Shown: one piece after another, positions 37,375 to 45,169 of the stretch
How positions within the stretch are numbered: the first letter of the stretch is position 1
Layout of the letters: every line of letters starts with the position of its first letter
From: Thermocatellispora tengchongensis
GTDB taxonomy: Bacteria; Actinomycetota; Actinomycetes; Streptosporangiales; Streptosporangiaceae
Assembly (NCBI RefSeq): GCF_014202315.1
Contig: NZ_JACHGN010000033.1
Coordinates: forward strand, 40,697 to 104,696
DNA: 64,000 nucleotides
Direction of reading: 5' to 3'
The notes under the pieces: generated by a model
The model's database searches: none
Seen by the model: the letters and a program-made list of their open reading frames with translations, nothing else
Told to the model about the DNA's origin: nothing
Translations under genes and position numbers: made by a program

Positions 37375-38459
37375 GCGGCGCTCCAGGGTTCGGCGAGCTC
37401 CTTGCGCATTCCGATCCCGTCGTTTCGCAGGTCGGCTCGCAGCTTCTCGACGTCCCAGCCCAGGAGCCGGGCGTGGTTCAGGCCGAGGATCTGTTCCTTG
37501 ATCTCGTAGGTCAGCTCGGGGTAGCCGTACTCCTCCCGCATCCGCTCGGGAATCTCGAACTCCCAGAAGCGCTCCAGGAACGGCTGCGGGTGGCGGCCGG
37601 TGACGCCGGAGGACCAGAAGATCCGGTCGGCGCCGCCCCAGAACAGCAGTTGCCCCAGCAGGTGCGCGAAGCGGGCCGGCTGCCGGATCATCAGGAACGC
37701 CGCGCTGTTCTCCAGGTTGACCGCGACATTCGGGAAGCGCTGGATCTGCCAGGCGGTCTCCTCCAGGAAGGCGAGGCCGCCGTGCACGATCTCGAAGGTG
37801 AGGTCCGGGAACGCCGAGGCCGCGCCCGCGACGTCCCAGGGAGCGAACGGCTCGCTCGGCACCTGCCCCTGTGGCAGGGCCTTGTGCGTGGCCACGATCT
37901 TGATGCCGAGCTCCCGGATCCTCTCCAGGATCGGGAAGGCGATCTCCGGATCGTCCAGCCGGTAGCTGTGGATCTCACCGCGGACGATGTCCATCGGGTA
38001 CATCTTGATGCCGACCACCTTGTCCTCGGTGACCAGGCGCTCGGCCTCCTCCAGCGCACCGGGCTCCCACGGGCTGATCGGGCCGTAGAGCGCGACCCGC
38101 CCCGGATACAGCTCGCGCATGGCGCGGCCGACCCACAGCGGTGAGCCGCCGTCGCGGTAGATCCCGTACAGCGGCACGCCGTGGTAGACGCACATGTCCG
38201 TGTCGCTCTCGCGGAACAGCGCGCTGCCGAGCAGTTCCGGATCCGCGCCGCGCTGGAACCTCTCCCGAGAAAGCGTCCATTTGGGATCGCCGTCGGGCAG
38301 GATGGCCCGGTGCCCCGCGTACAGGGTGTTGGACAACTGCTCGGCCACCCGCTCGCGGTAGGGGCCCGGCACGTAGTTGTCCGGCACGGTGTTGTAGCCG
38401 TGCACGGTGGAGTCGAGGACGAACACGTCCTGGAGTGGCCGTTCGGTCACCGTCGTCAT
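37371..38459 (-). CDS. amidohydrolase-2 family protein with altered metal site
   Basis: A 362-residue TIM-barrel protein of the ACMSD-like amidohydrolase family (VALYGPISPWEPGALEEAER, VVGIKMYPMDIVRGEIHSYR, PDLTFEIVHGGLAFLEETAW). The N-terminal HxH metal motif is reduced to one His (LDSTVHGYNTV) and the final Asp region reads IFWSSGVTGRHPQP, so two canonical metal ligands are missing. It overlaps the DUF59 gene. A paralogue at 42666 keeps its HxH and pairs with a NifU-like gene. Metal dependence and substrate are open. Confidence 0.75.
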   Translation of the reverse strand: MTTVTERPLQDVFVLDSTVHGYNTVPDNYVPGPYRERVAEQLSNTLYAGHRAILPDGDPKWTLSRERFQRGADPELLGSALFRESDTDMCVYHGVPLYGIYRDGGSPLWVGRAMRELYPGRVALYGPISPWEPGALEEAERLVTEDKVVGIKMYPMDIVRGEIHSYRLDDPEIAFPILERIRELGIKIVATHKALPQGQVPSEPFAPWDVAGAASAFPDLTFEIVHGGLAFLEETAWQIQRFPNVAVNLENSAAFLMIRQPARFAHLLGQLLFWGGADRIFWSSGVTGRHPQPFLERFWEFEIPERMREEYGYPELTYEIKEQILGLNHARLLGWDVEKLRADLRNDGIGMRKELAEPWSAA

Positions 38460-38556
38460 GGTTGCTCACTTTCCTGCCGGGAGGCGCTGGGGCGACGGTC
38501 AGCCGTCGCCGGGACTCGGGCGGCCTCGGGGCCCGACACGATCGCCGGGGCCACGG

Positions 38557-39396
38557 TCACCAGCCGGCGACCAGGCGGTTGGTCAGCCGTCCGACGCCCT
38601 CGACCTCGGCGACGATCGTGTCGCCGGGCCGCATGAACTCCTGCGGGTCACGGCCGAAGCCGACCCCGCCCGGTGTGCCGGTCGTGACGATGTCGCCGGG
38701 GTGCAGCGTGCAGTGGCGGGTGATCCGCACGAGCAGGTCCGGGATCCGGTGCGTCATCGCCGCCGTGCGCGACTTCTGCCGAACCTCGCCGTTGAGGTAG
38801 GTGGCGATGCCGAGGTCGTACGGGTCCGCGATCTCCTCGATGGTCACCACGTGCGGCCCCACCGGCAGGAACGTGTCCGGCGACTTGGACAGCATCACCT
38901 GCATCTTCTCCCGGGCCATGACCTCGCGCGCGCTCACGTCGTTGACGACGGTGTAGCCGAAGACGTGGTCCATCGCGTCGTCCGCGGTGAGCCGGCGGGC
39001 GGTGCGACCGATGACCACGGCGAGTTCGACCTCGTAGTCCGTCTGCGTGTCCGGGAAGGGAATCACGATGTCGTCCTCGGGACCGATCACCGCGCCCCAG
39101 AGGAACGGGATGAACACCGGCTCGGTCACGACGAGCGACGCCGACGCCGCTTCCGCCACGTGGTCGGCGTAGTTCCCACCGGTGCCGATGATCTGGGCAC
39201 GATCGCGCACGGGCGCCAGCAACCGATCCGGGATCACCGCGCGCGCGGGATCAGGCGTGTGCGCGCGGACGGCCGCCGCCGGGTCCTCCAGGCCGAACAG
39301 CGTGTCGAAGTCGGGCCACGGCAGGGGAATCACCCCGTCGCCGTGCACGGCTCCGAGTGACTCGCGGCCCTGGTGCCGGAATCGAGCGAGGCGCAT
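38557..39396 (-). CDS. fumarylacetoacetate hydrolase family protein
   Basis: A 279-residue FAH-fold enzyme, which hydrolyses C-C bonds in 3-oxoacids or hydrates/decarboxylates ring-cleavage products. Key motifs: IGTGGNYADHVAEA (~70-83), the metal ligands in DYEVELAVVIGRTA (~121-134), FGYTVVNDVSARE, and VTTGTPGGVGFGRDP near the C-terminus. First gene of a nine-gene minus-strand run ending with the indolepyruvate oxidoreductase gene; the GTGACT operator lies ~150 bp upstream. Suggests the pathway includes aromatic-ring fission. Confidence 0.88.
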   Translation of the reverse strand: MRLARFRHQGRESLGAVHGDGVIPLPWPDFDTLFGLEDPAAAVRAHTPDPARAVIPDRLLAPVRDRAQIIGTGGNYADHVAEAASASLVVTEPVFIPFLWGAVIGPEDDIVIPFPDTQTDYEVELAVVIGRTARRLTADDAMDHVFGYTVVNDVSAREVMAREKMQVMLSKSPDTFLPVGPHVVTIEEIADPYDLGIATYLNGEVRQKSRTAAMTHRIPDLLVRITRHCTLHPGDIVTTGTPGGVGFGRDPQEFMRPGDTIVAEVEGVGRLTNRLVAGW

Positions 39397-39544
39397 GGCT
39401 GGGCTCCTCTTCCAATCAGAATCAGGCGTCGGCTTCGTCGCTGAATGTGCCGATGAAGGTGTCGCGCAGCTCGCCGAGCCGCTGCTCCGGGTGGACGGGG
39501 CGGAGGCTGACAGTCCTGCGCCCTCACGTCCCTAACATTGGTCC

Positions 39545-39561
39545 AAGTGACTTAGTGACTT
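39545..39561. promoter_or_regulatory. candidate GntR operator upstream of the FAH operon
   Basis: AGTGACTT occurs twice in tandem (39546-39553, 39554-39561), preceded by CCA. The GTGACTY element recurs before three other units of this cluster (41413, 42353, 43722), all flanking the FCD-GntR gene, which is the likely binder. Confidence 0.6.
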
Positions 39562-39599
39562 TATAATGCGGTTCGGTAGCCGTCAACGCTTCGCGCCGC

Positions 39600-40616
39600 T
39601 CACAGCGACACCACCACGCGGCCACGCGCCTCACCGGACATCAGCCGCGCGAACGCGTCCCCCACCTGGTCGAGCTCGTGGACGGAGTCGATCCGGGGCC
39701 GGATGTCCCCGCGCTCGACGGCGGCGAGCGCGGCCACGGCGTCCTCGCGGGTGTTCCCGCGCGAGCCCGCGATCGTCAGCTCCCGGCCGACGAGATCCAT
39801 GGACTCCAGACCGAACTCCGCGCCCGGGCAGTAGCCGCAGCACACCACCCGGCCTCCGGTCCCGAGCAGGCGCGCGCCCGCCTCGAACCCCGCGCGCGTG
39901 CCCGACACCTCCAACACCAGCTCGGCTCCGTCCGGCGCCCAGCCGCGTAGGACGCCCACGTCCTGCGGAGCGACGGCATGGTCGGCGCCGTGTTCCAGCG
40001 CCGCCCGCCGGCGCGCGGTGTCGGGCTCGACGACCGCGATCCGGGCGCCGAGCCCGGCGGCCACCTGCACGGCGTTCAGCCCGAGCCCGCCCGCCCCCAC
40101 GACGACCACGCGGTCCCCCGGGCCCAGCCGGCCCCGCACACGCAGCGCGTGCCACGTCGTAGCGACCGCGTCCATCGTGACGGCGGCCGCCTCGTACGTG
40201 GTCGCGGCCGCGAGCGGGATCAGGTTGCCCGCCGGCACCGCGAGGTACTCGGCGAGGCCGCCCTGGCGGTCGAGCCCGAGCAGCCGCAGCTCCCGGCACG
40301 TGTTCGACCGCCCGCCGCCGCACGGCGGGCAGCGCCCGCAGGTCAGGTACGGGTGGCAGGCCACCCGCGCGCCCTTGCCCACCGACGGCGCGCGGGACTC
40401 GACGACCTCCCCCGCGATCTCGTGCCCGAGTACCAGGGGCAGGCCGAGGGCCGGCCGGAACACGCCGCTGGAGATCTTCAGGTCGGTCGCGCACAGGCCC
40501 ACGCGGCGGACGCGGACGAGCGCCTCTCCGGGCCCGGGCACCGGCCGGGGAAGTGCGCCGACGACCGGTGGCTCGCCGAGCGCGGTCAGCACCGCGCCGC
40601 GCATGCGCTCAGTCAT
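39600..40616 (-). CDS. zinc-dependent alcohol dehydrogenase
   Basis: A 338-residue medium-chain dehydrogenase with both zinc sites. Catalytic ligands: Cys in RVGLCATDLK and His-Glu in VLGHEIAGEVVE; structural Cys in CGRCPPCGGGRSNTC. The NAD motif is VVVVGAGGLGLNAVQVAAGL. ATG 40616 overlaps the preceding SDR gene by 8 bp. The two dehydrogenases probably act in sequence on alcohol intermediates; substrate unknown. Confidence 0.86.
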   Translation of the reverse strand: MTERMRGAVLTALGEPPVVGALPRPVPGPGEALVRVRRVGLCATDLKISSGVFRPALGLPLVLGHEIAGEVVESRAPSVGKGARVACHPYLTCGRCPPCGGGRSNTCRELRLLGLDRQGGLAEYLAVPAGNLIPLAAATTYEAAAVTMDAVATTWHALRVRGRLGPGDRVVVVGAGGLGLNAVQVAAGLGARIAVVEPDTARRRAALEHGADHAVAPQDVGVLRGWAPDGAELVLEVSGTRAGFEAGARLLGTGGRVVCCGYCPGAEFGLESMDLVGRELTIAGSRGNTREDAVAALAAVERGDIRPRIDSVHELDQVGDAFARLMSGEARGRVVVSL

Positions 40617-41397
40617 CGGGGGTCTTGACCTGCGCGGTCGTACCGCCGTCGACCACAAGGTTGTGGCCGGTGATGTAGCTCGCCGCGTCGGAGGCGAGGA
40701 AGGCGAACGCGTCGGCGACGTCCTGAGGCGTCGCCATCCGGCCCAGCGGGGCCACCGGGAAGTGCTCCCGCAGCCGCCGCATCTCGGTGTCGGAGGTGAT
40801 CCGCAGGCGGTACCTCGGGGTGTCCACCGCCCCTGGGCTGACCATGTTGACCCGGATGCCGTGCGGGGCCAGCTCGACCGCCATGGCACGCACCAGGCCG
40901 AGCAGCCCGGTCTTGGTAGCGGTGTACCCGGCGAGCCCCCGGCCCGCGCCCATTGTGGCGATGGACCCGGTGTAGAGCAGGACGCCGCCGCCGTTCGCGG
41001 CCATCACCCGGCCGAATCCGCGCCCCAGGTGGAAGGACGCGTTCAGGGTGAGCGCGACCTCGCCGGCCCACGCCGTGTCGGGGAGGGACAGGAACCCGGT
41101 CGGCGCGTTCGGCACCGCGGCCGTGTGCACCAGCACGTCCACGCGGCCGTGCGCGGCCTGGGCCCGCTCCACGAGCTCCGCGCATCCGGCCGGCGTGCCG
41201 AGGTCGACCACCACGGGCAGGGCCTCGGATCCCGCCGAGTCGACCCGCTCCGCGACGGGCGCCAGCGCGGCGGCGGAGACGTCGGCCAGCACCACGGCCT
41301 TCGCGCCCTCCGCCGCCGCCGTCACGGCGGTGACGCCGCCGATGCCGCCCCCACCGCCCGTGATAACGATGATCTTGCCGGCCAATCGTACGCCCAT
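40609..41397 (-). CDS. short-chain dehydrogenase/reductase
   Basis: A 262-residue SDR. Cofactor motif TGGGGGIGG (~14-22), VDLG and HTAAVPNAP, active Ser in TGSIAT (~143), Tyr-Lys in GYTATKTGLLG (~157-167) and VSPGAVDTPRYR. The C-terminus ITGHNLVVDGGTTAQ is typical. Intact, unlike the two SDR remnants at 14484 and 19635. First gene of a pair with the Zn-alcohol dehydrogenase; a GTGACTT element lies just upstream. Confidence 0.88.
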   Translation of the reverse strand: MGVRLAGKIIVITGGGGGIGGVTAVTAAAEGAKAVVLADVSAAALAPVAERVDSAGSEALPVVVDLGTPAGCAELVERAQAAHGRVDVLVHTAAVPNAPTGFLSLPDTAWAGEVALTLNASFHLGRGFGRVMAANGGGVLLYTGSIATMGAGRGLAGYTATKTGLLGLVRAMAVELAPHGIRVNMVSPGAVDTPRYRLRITSDTEMRRLREHFPVAPLGRMATPQDVADAFAFLASDAASYITGHNLVVDGGTTAQVKTPDD

Positions 41398-41412
41398 ACG
41401 ACCAGTCCTTTA

Positions 41413-41435
41413 CCTGGTGACTTGGACAGTGATTC
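41413..41435. promoter_or_regulatory. candidate GntR operator upstream of the SDR/ADH operon
   Basis: CCTGGTGACTTGGACAGTGA begins 16 bp upstream of the SDR start. It contains GGTGACTT and a second half AGTGATT. Matches the GTGACTY element seen at 39545, 42353 and 43722. Confidence 0.55.
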
Positions 41436-41479
41436 GGCGCGGCGCCCGCCCGGCCGGCGAATCCCGGAGGAGTCCGCCG

Positions 41480-42313
41480 CTAGGGCACCGCGCGGCCGCG
41501 GGAACCGATGAAGGACTCGAAGTCGGCGTCGGACAGGCGGGCGTCCCGCAGTTGCGGGATCGTGTCGATCCGCTTGGCCACGACGTCGTGGTACTCCACG
41601 ACGGCCTTCACGAGCCCTTCGGCGTCCCGCTCCTCAAGGCGCTCGACCATCGCGAGCCGCAGCGAGCCCGCGGACGAGGACCACTTGCGCCAGAACTCAT
41701 CCGACCGGCTCTCGTAACTCGACATCTCCAGCTTGACCACGAGGTGGACGAGGAACCGCGCGATCGCGCCGAGCAGCGGGTCGTGCGCCGCGTCGGCGAA
41801 GGAGGTGAGGAAGCTCGTCATCGCGTGCGCGGTGTCGGACACGGTCCGGCAGGTGATGGTCAGCTCCGCGGCCTCGCGCACCCTGGCGATGTCGTCCTCG
41901 GTGGCCCGATCGACCGCCAGTTCGGCCGCGTGCGAGTTCAGCACCCGCAGCAGGCGGATCAGGTCGCTGATGCCGACCGACTCCAACTGCACCAGCGTGC
42001 CCAGCGAGACGGCGACGATGTTGTCCACGTTCGGGGAGACGTAGGCGCCGCTGCCGTGCCGCACCTCCACCAGGCCGAGCGCGGACAGACCGCGGATCGC
42101 CTCGCGGACCGTCGGGCCGCTCACCCCGAAGCGGGTCGCCAGCTCCCGCTCGGTCGGCAGACGGGAGTCGCGCGGCAACGCGCCGGACACGATCTCCTTG
42201 CGCAACGCGGAAAGGATCTGGTCGGCGACCTTCTGCCGGGGCATCGGCCCCATGTCGGCGGGCAACTCCGCGCTGGACGACCTCCGTGGTGCCATCCGGA
42301 CCACCCCGTTCAC
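41480..42313 (-). CDS. GntR-family regulator, FCD subfamily
   Basis: A 277-residue regulator. Winged HTH at ~28-95 (VADQILSALRKEIVSGALPR, LPTERELATRFGVSGPTVRE, LVEVRHGSGAYVSP) and an all-helical FCD effector domain (~110-260), a group that usually binds organic acids. Start is GTG 42313 or, less likely, ATG 42295. It sits in the middle of the amidohydrolase/ring-fission cluster, with a GTGACTC element just upstream, so autoregulation and control of the whole cluster are likely. Confidence 0.87.
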   Translation of the reverse strand: MNGVVRMAPRRSSSAELPADMGPMPRQKVADQILSALRKEIVSGALPRDSRLPTERELATRFGVSGPTVREAIRGLSALGLVEVRHGSGAYVSPNVDNIVAVSLGTLVQLESVGISDLIRLLRVLNSHAAELAVDRATEDDIARVREAAELTITCRTVSDTAHAMTSFLTSFADAAHDPLLGAIARFLVHLVVKLEMSSYESRSDEFWRKWSSSAGSLRLAMVERLEERDAEGLVKAVVEYHDVVAKRIDTIPQLRDARLSDADFESFIGSRGRAVP

Positions 42314-42352
42314 GCTCGGACCCGCCAGCGCTCAGCCGGACGGAGAAGTCAA

Positions 42353-42369
42353 CAAGTGACTCGTAGTCT
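42353..42369. promoter_or_regulatory. candidate GntR operator at its own gene
   Basis: CAAGTGACTCGTAGTCT, 40 bp upstream of the GntR start, in the 72-bp gap after the NifU-like gene. Shares CAAGTGACTY with the sites at 39545 and 43722 and contains GACTCGTAGTC, an 11-bp inverted repeat. Confidence 0.55.
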
Positions 42370-42385
42370 AGCGGACCTAATCCGA

Positions 42386-42673
42386 TCATGACGCGCCGTC
42401 CGGCGAGCCGCCCACGTGGTCGGGCACCCCCCGGATCGAGAAGGTCGCACCCCGGGCCGCGAACCTCGACCGCAGGGTCGGCAGGACCATCTCCGCCTGG
42501 CACCCGAGCTTGAGCAGGCACCGGCGGCAGCTTCCGAGCAGTTCGAGCTCCACCAGGCCGTCCCGGACCGAGGTGATCTCGATGTCGCCGGCGTCCACGT
42601 TCAGCAGCGGGCGGATCCGGCTGTCCAGCGTACGCTGGACCTCGGCGCCCAGTTCGATGTCGTCCTCAGTCAT
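42386..42673 (-). CDS. NifU C-terminal-domain Fe-S scaffold-like protein
   Basis: A 95-residue protein corresponding to the NifU/Nfu C-terminal domain: IRPLLNVDAGDIEITSVRDG, then VELELLGSCRRCLLKLGCQA. The two Cys of the usual GxCxxC are kept (GSCRRC) with a third Cys following. Nfu domains carry Fe-S clusters. Its ATG overlaps the amidohydrolase gene by 8 bp. A stand-alone Nfu domain inside a catabolic operon is unusual and mirrors the DUF59-amidohydrolase pair at 36976-38459. Confidence 0.8.
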   Translation of the reverse strand: MTEDDIELGAEVQRTLDSRIRPLLNVDAGDIEITSVRDGLVELELLGSCRRCLLKLGCQAEMVLPTLRSRFAARGATFSIRGVPDHVGGSPDGAS

Positions 42674-43673
42674 GGGCCGGCACCAGGCTGGGCCTGCCGT
42701 CCTCGGCGTATTCCACGGTCATCTTCAGCAGCCGGAGCATGTTGCCGCCGACGATGTCCGCGCGGTCGGCGTCGCTGATACGCGGGTACGCGTACCCCTC
42801 GACGAGATCGTCCGGCATCTGGAACTCCCACACCCAGTCGAGGAGGTCCTGCGGGTGCGGCCCGAGCGGGGCCTCGGTCCCCCAGAGCAGGTGGTCGGCC
42901 CCGACCCCGGCCAGCGCCTTGCCGATCCGCTCCGCGGTCAGCCGCGGCGCCACCCGGATCAGGTTGATCCAGGTCGACATCGACAGGTAGATGTTGGGAT
43001 GCCGCGCGGCGATGGTGATCGTCTCGTCCTCGTACGGGACTCCGAGGTGGTGGATGATGAAGTTCATCTCCGGGAAGTCGAGCGCCGCGTCCGCGACGTC
43101 GTGCGCCTGGAGGGCCTGCAACGACTCCGGACCGAGCGGGTTGCCCTTGTGCACCTGAGCCAGGTCGACCCCGTGCTCGAGCATGCGCTCGTACATCGGG
43201 TACGCGACGTGCCGGTCGTCCATCCGCCACGAGCGGCCCCGGGTGTGCGCGGTGTAGAACTTGATGGATCTCGCGCCGAGGTTCTTGATCTGGTGGTCGA
43301 TGTCATGGAGCGCGGTGTTCAGGCCGCGCAGGACGGGATCGGTGCCGCCGCAGAACACCACCCGATCGGGTTCGGCCTGGACCAGCTCGTACTGCCGCTC
43401 GACCGCGTCCAGGCCGTCCTTGTAGAGGTCGAACATCGGCACGGTCTGCACCATCGCGAAGTCGATCTGGGACCCGCCGCCGAAGAGCCGGTCGGCGACG
43501 TATTCGGCGCTCCACTCCTTGGCGAACTCCCGGTAGTCACCCTCCTTGCCCATGGAGCGGACGAGCTTGTAGAAGAAGTTCTGCGCGAGCCGGCCCTCGG
43601 GCTCGATCACGTTGTCGTCACGCAGGTTGTGCAGGTGCACCACATTGTCGAAGACGATATGGCCGCCTCGCAT
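42666..43673 (-). CDS. amidohydrolase-2 family protein
   Basis: A 335-residue TIM-barrel protein of the ACMSD-like family. HxH is present in NVVHLHNL (~10-17); a catalytic-type His lies in FIIHHLGVPYED; but the last metal Asp is replaced by Glu in WGTEAPLGPHPQD. GLNTALHDIDHQIKNLGARS and VDLAQVHKGNPLGPESL are further features. ATG 43673 is preferred, with GGAGGAG 7-13 nt upstream. Operon with the NifU-like gene. Paralogue of the 37371 protein, possibly acting as a partner or on the next intermediate. Confidence 0.78.
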   Translation of the reverse strand: MRGGHIVFDNVVHLHNLRDDNVIEPEGRLAQNFFYKLVRSMGKEGDYREFAKEWSAEYVADRLFGGGSQIDFAMVQTVPMFDLYKDGLDAVERQYELVQAEPDRVVFCGGTDPVLRGLNTALHDIDHQIKNLGARSIKFYTAHTRGRSWRMDDRHVAYPMYERMLEHGVDLAQVHKGNPLGPESLQALQAHDVADAALDFPEMNFIIHHLGVPYEDETITIAARHPNIYLSMSTWINLIRVAPRLTAERIGKALAGVGADHLLWGTEAPLGPHPQDLLDWVWEFQMPDDLVEGYAYPRISDADRADIVGGNMLRLLKMTVEYAEDGRPSLVPAHD

Positions 43674-44361
43674 CGAAGCCTCTCCTCCCCCGGCCCCGAC
43701 GCCGGGTTTCCAGGAATTCACCAAGTGACTTGCTGTCTTTGAGGCTACGCGCTGACCAAGTGGGGGTCAACAGTTACATCGCCGGCGGCGAGGTGACCAT
43801 CGGGCGGAGCAGCAGGCTGCGGGGATCGCACACCAGACCGGATTCACCGCATCCGGCGGCGGACGACCGCATCTTCGGCCAGTGGTATGAGGTGCTCCCC
43901 GGCCTCCGCGAGGAAGGCGCTCGCCCCGGCCGCAGCCGTTGTCCGTGTTCTGCCCTGACGCACGGGTGAGAACGACGATGCCCACGTCGGATGCCGCCCG
44001 TGCGCGGGCGAGAACGCCGGGACCGGGCACCGCGTCGCCACCTGACTGGTAGGAGGCACGGAACGCGTGCAGCGCTTGTCCGCCCCTTCGACGTGCAGCC
44101 GTGATCGCGCCCGTGAACCGCGAGCCGGCCGAAGACGTGGACGGCCAGCACGAAGGCGACACCTGACAGATACCTGACAGATCCAGATCCTTGACCCGAT
44201 GGGTCACCGGCTCGCCGTCGCGGGTGACGGTTCCGGGCACCGATGGGTCGATCCTCCTGGAAAAGAACGCCGTCACCGAGCCGCCGAGCTCATCGCGCAC
44301 GAACAGCCGGCCATCGACGTCGTCGATGCCGAAGTCCAGGACCTTGTCCTCGCGCACGGGC
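43674..44361. other. intergenic region with operator and decayed sequence
   Basis: After the operator at 43722 no intact gene is visible. On the minus strand ~44165-44350 reads a coding-like stretch, DFGIDDVDGRLFVRDELGGS followed by VTAFFSRRIDPSVPGTVTRD, open into the antisense of the methyltransferase remnant; I do not recognise it. 43850-43960 on the minus strand reads GASAFLAEAGEHLIPLAEDA, also unassigned. These look like pieces of lost genes. Confidence 0.4.
43722..43740. promoter_or_regulatory. candidate GntR operator upstream of the amidohydrolase/NifU operon
   Basis: CAAGTGACTTGCTGTCTTT, 49 bp upstream of the amidohydrolase start. AGTGACTT is followed by the degenerate repeat GCTGTCTT, resembling the perfect tandem at 39546-39561. 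Confidence 0.6.
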
Positions 44362-44583
44362 TTCCTGTGGCGTTTCCCCTCGCCCGAGCACCAGGTGGAG
44401 TTCTTCACCAGGTGCTACGGCCCCGCCAACCGCGCCGTCGCGACGTTGGCGGCGGACCTCGCCACCGGCCTCAAGGCCGAGATGCTCGACGTGGTCAAGC
44501 GTTTCAACGTCTCCGGCGACCACACGCTGGTGCTCCGGATGGACTACCTGGAGGAGGTCATCCACAAGCCCGCGACGCCATGA
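44362..44583 (+). pseudogene. C-terminal fragment of a SAM-dependent methyltransferase
   Basis: About 73 codons, FLWRFPSPEHQVEFFTRCYG, then AVATLAADLATGLKAEMLDV and LVLRMDYLEEVIHKP, match the end of class-I methyltransferases that carry an EHxVEFFxxxYGP motif. The SAM-binding N-terminal part is missing; upstream codons in frame are unrelated. A remnant. Confidence 0.6.
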
Positions 44584-44611
44584 CGGCGATCGCTCATCAT
44601 CGGGAGGTTCC

Positions 44612-45035
44612 ATGTCGGAGCCGAAAGTAAAGGTGAGGCCGCACCGGTGTTCCTGGATCTGGAGGCGAGCCTGCGGAAGGCGGTGGGGCTGATCGAGGCC
44701 GCAGCCGCGCACGGGGCCCAGTCGCTGGTCTTCCCCGAGGCGTTCCTGCCCGCGCCGCCGCGAGCAGCACGGCGGCACGGTCTACAACGCCATCCTTTAC
44801 TTCGACGCCGACGGCCGGCTCCTCGGCTGCCGACCCACGCCGAGCGGCTCGTGTGGGGCATGGGGGACGGCTCCGACCTGCAGGTCCACCACACCGCTGT
44901 CGGCCGGGTGGGCGGGCTGATCTGCTGGGAGAACTTCATGCCGCCCGCTCCCATGAGGCGTGGGTGGCCGGCATGCGCCACGTCGCCCGGGAGGGCGTCT
45001 GGCTGCGTCATCGGGGTGGCGCCGCGAAGTGGTAG
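44612..45035 (+). pseudogene. nitrilase/carbon-nitrogen hydrolase, several deletions
   Basis: GGGAGG precedes ATG 44612. Three frames together rebuild a nitrilase: [20 protein letters not shown], then LVFPEAFLP (catalytic Glu); [20 protein letters not shown] in a second frame; then [18 protein letters not shown] and [16 protein letters not shown] (catalytic Cys) back in the first; and [14 protein letters not shown] in a third. The segment with the catalytic Lys is deleted. Several indels make this a genuine pseudogene, not a single sequencing error. Confidence 0.8.
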
Positions 45036-45169
45036 CGATCGTCGAGCTCCAGGAGCCCGGGGGGACCGAATCTCGTCGATGACCGGGATTCCGAGTGAAC
45101 GTGTACCAACCAGGATGACCAAACGCCGTGACCGCCGGGTCAATCGCGGCCCAGGCGCGGTTGGGGGGA

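Noticed and set aside
39535..39568. TTGGTC, 18-nt spacer, TATAAT reading to the right
   Set aside because: A good sigma-70 match but pointing toward a gene on the opposite strand; no plus-strand gene follows. Possibly an antisense promoter, but unsupported.
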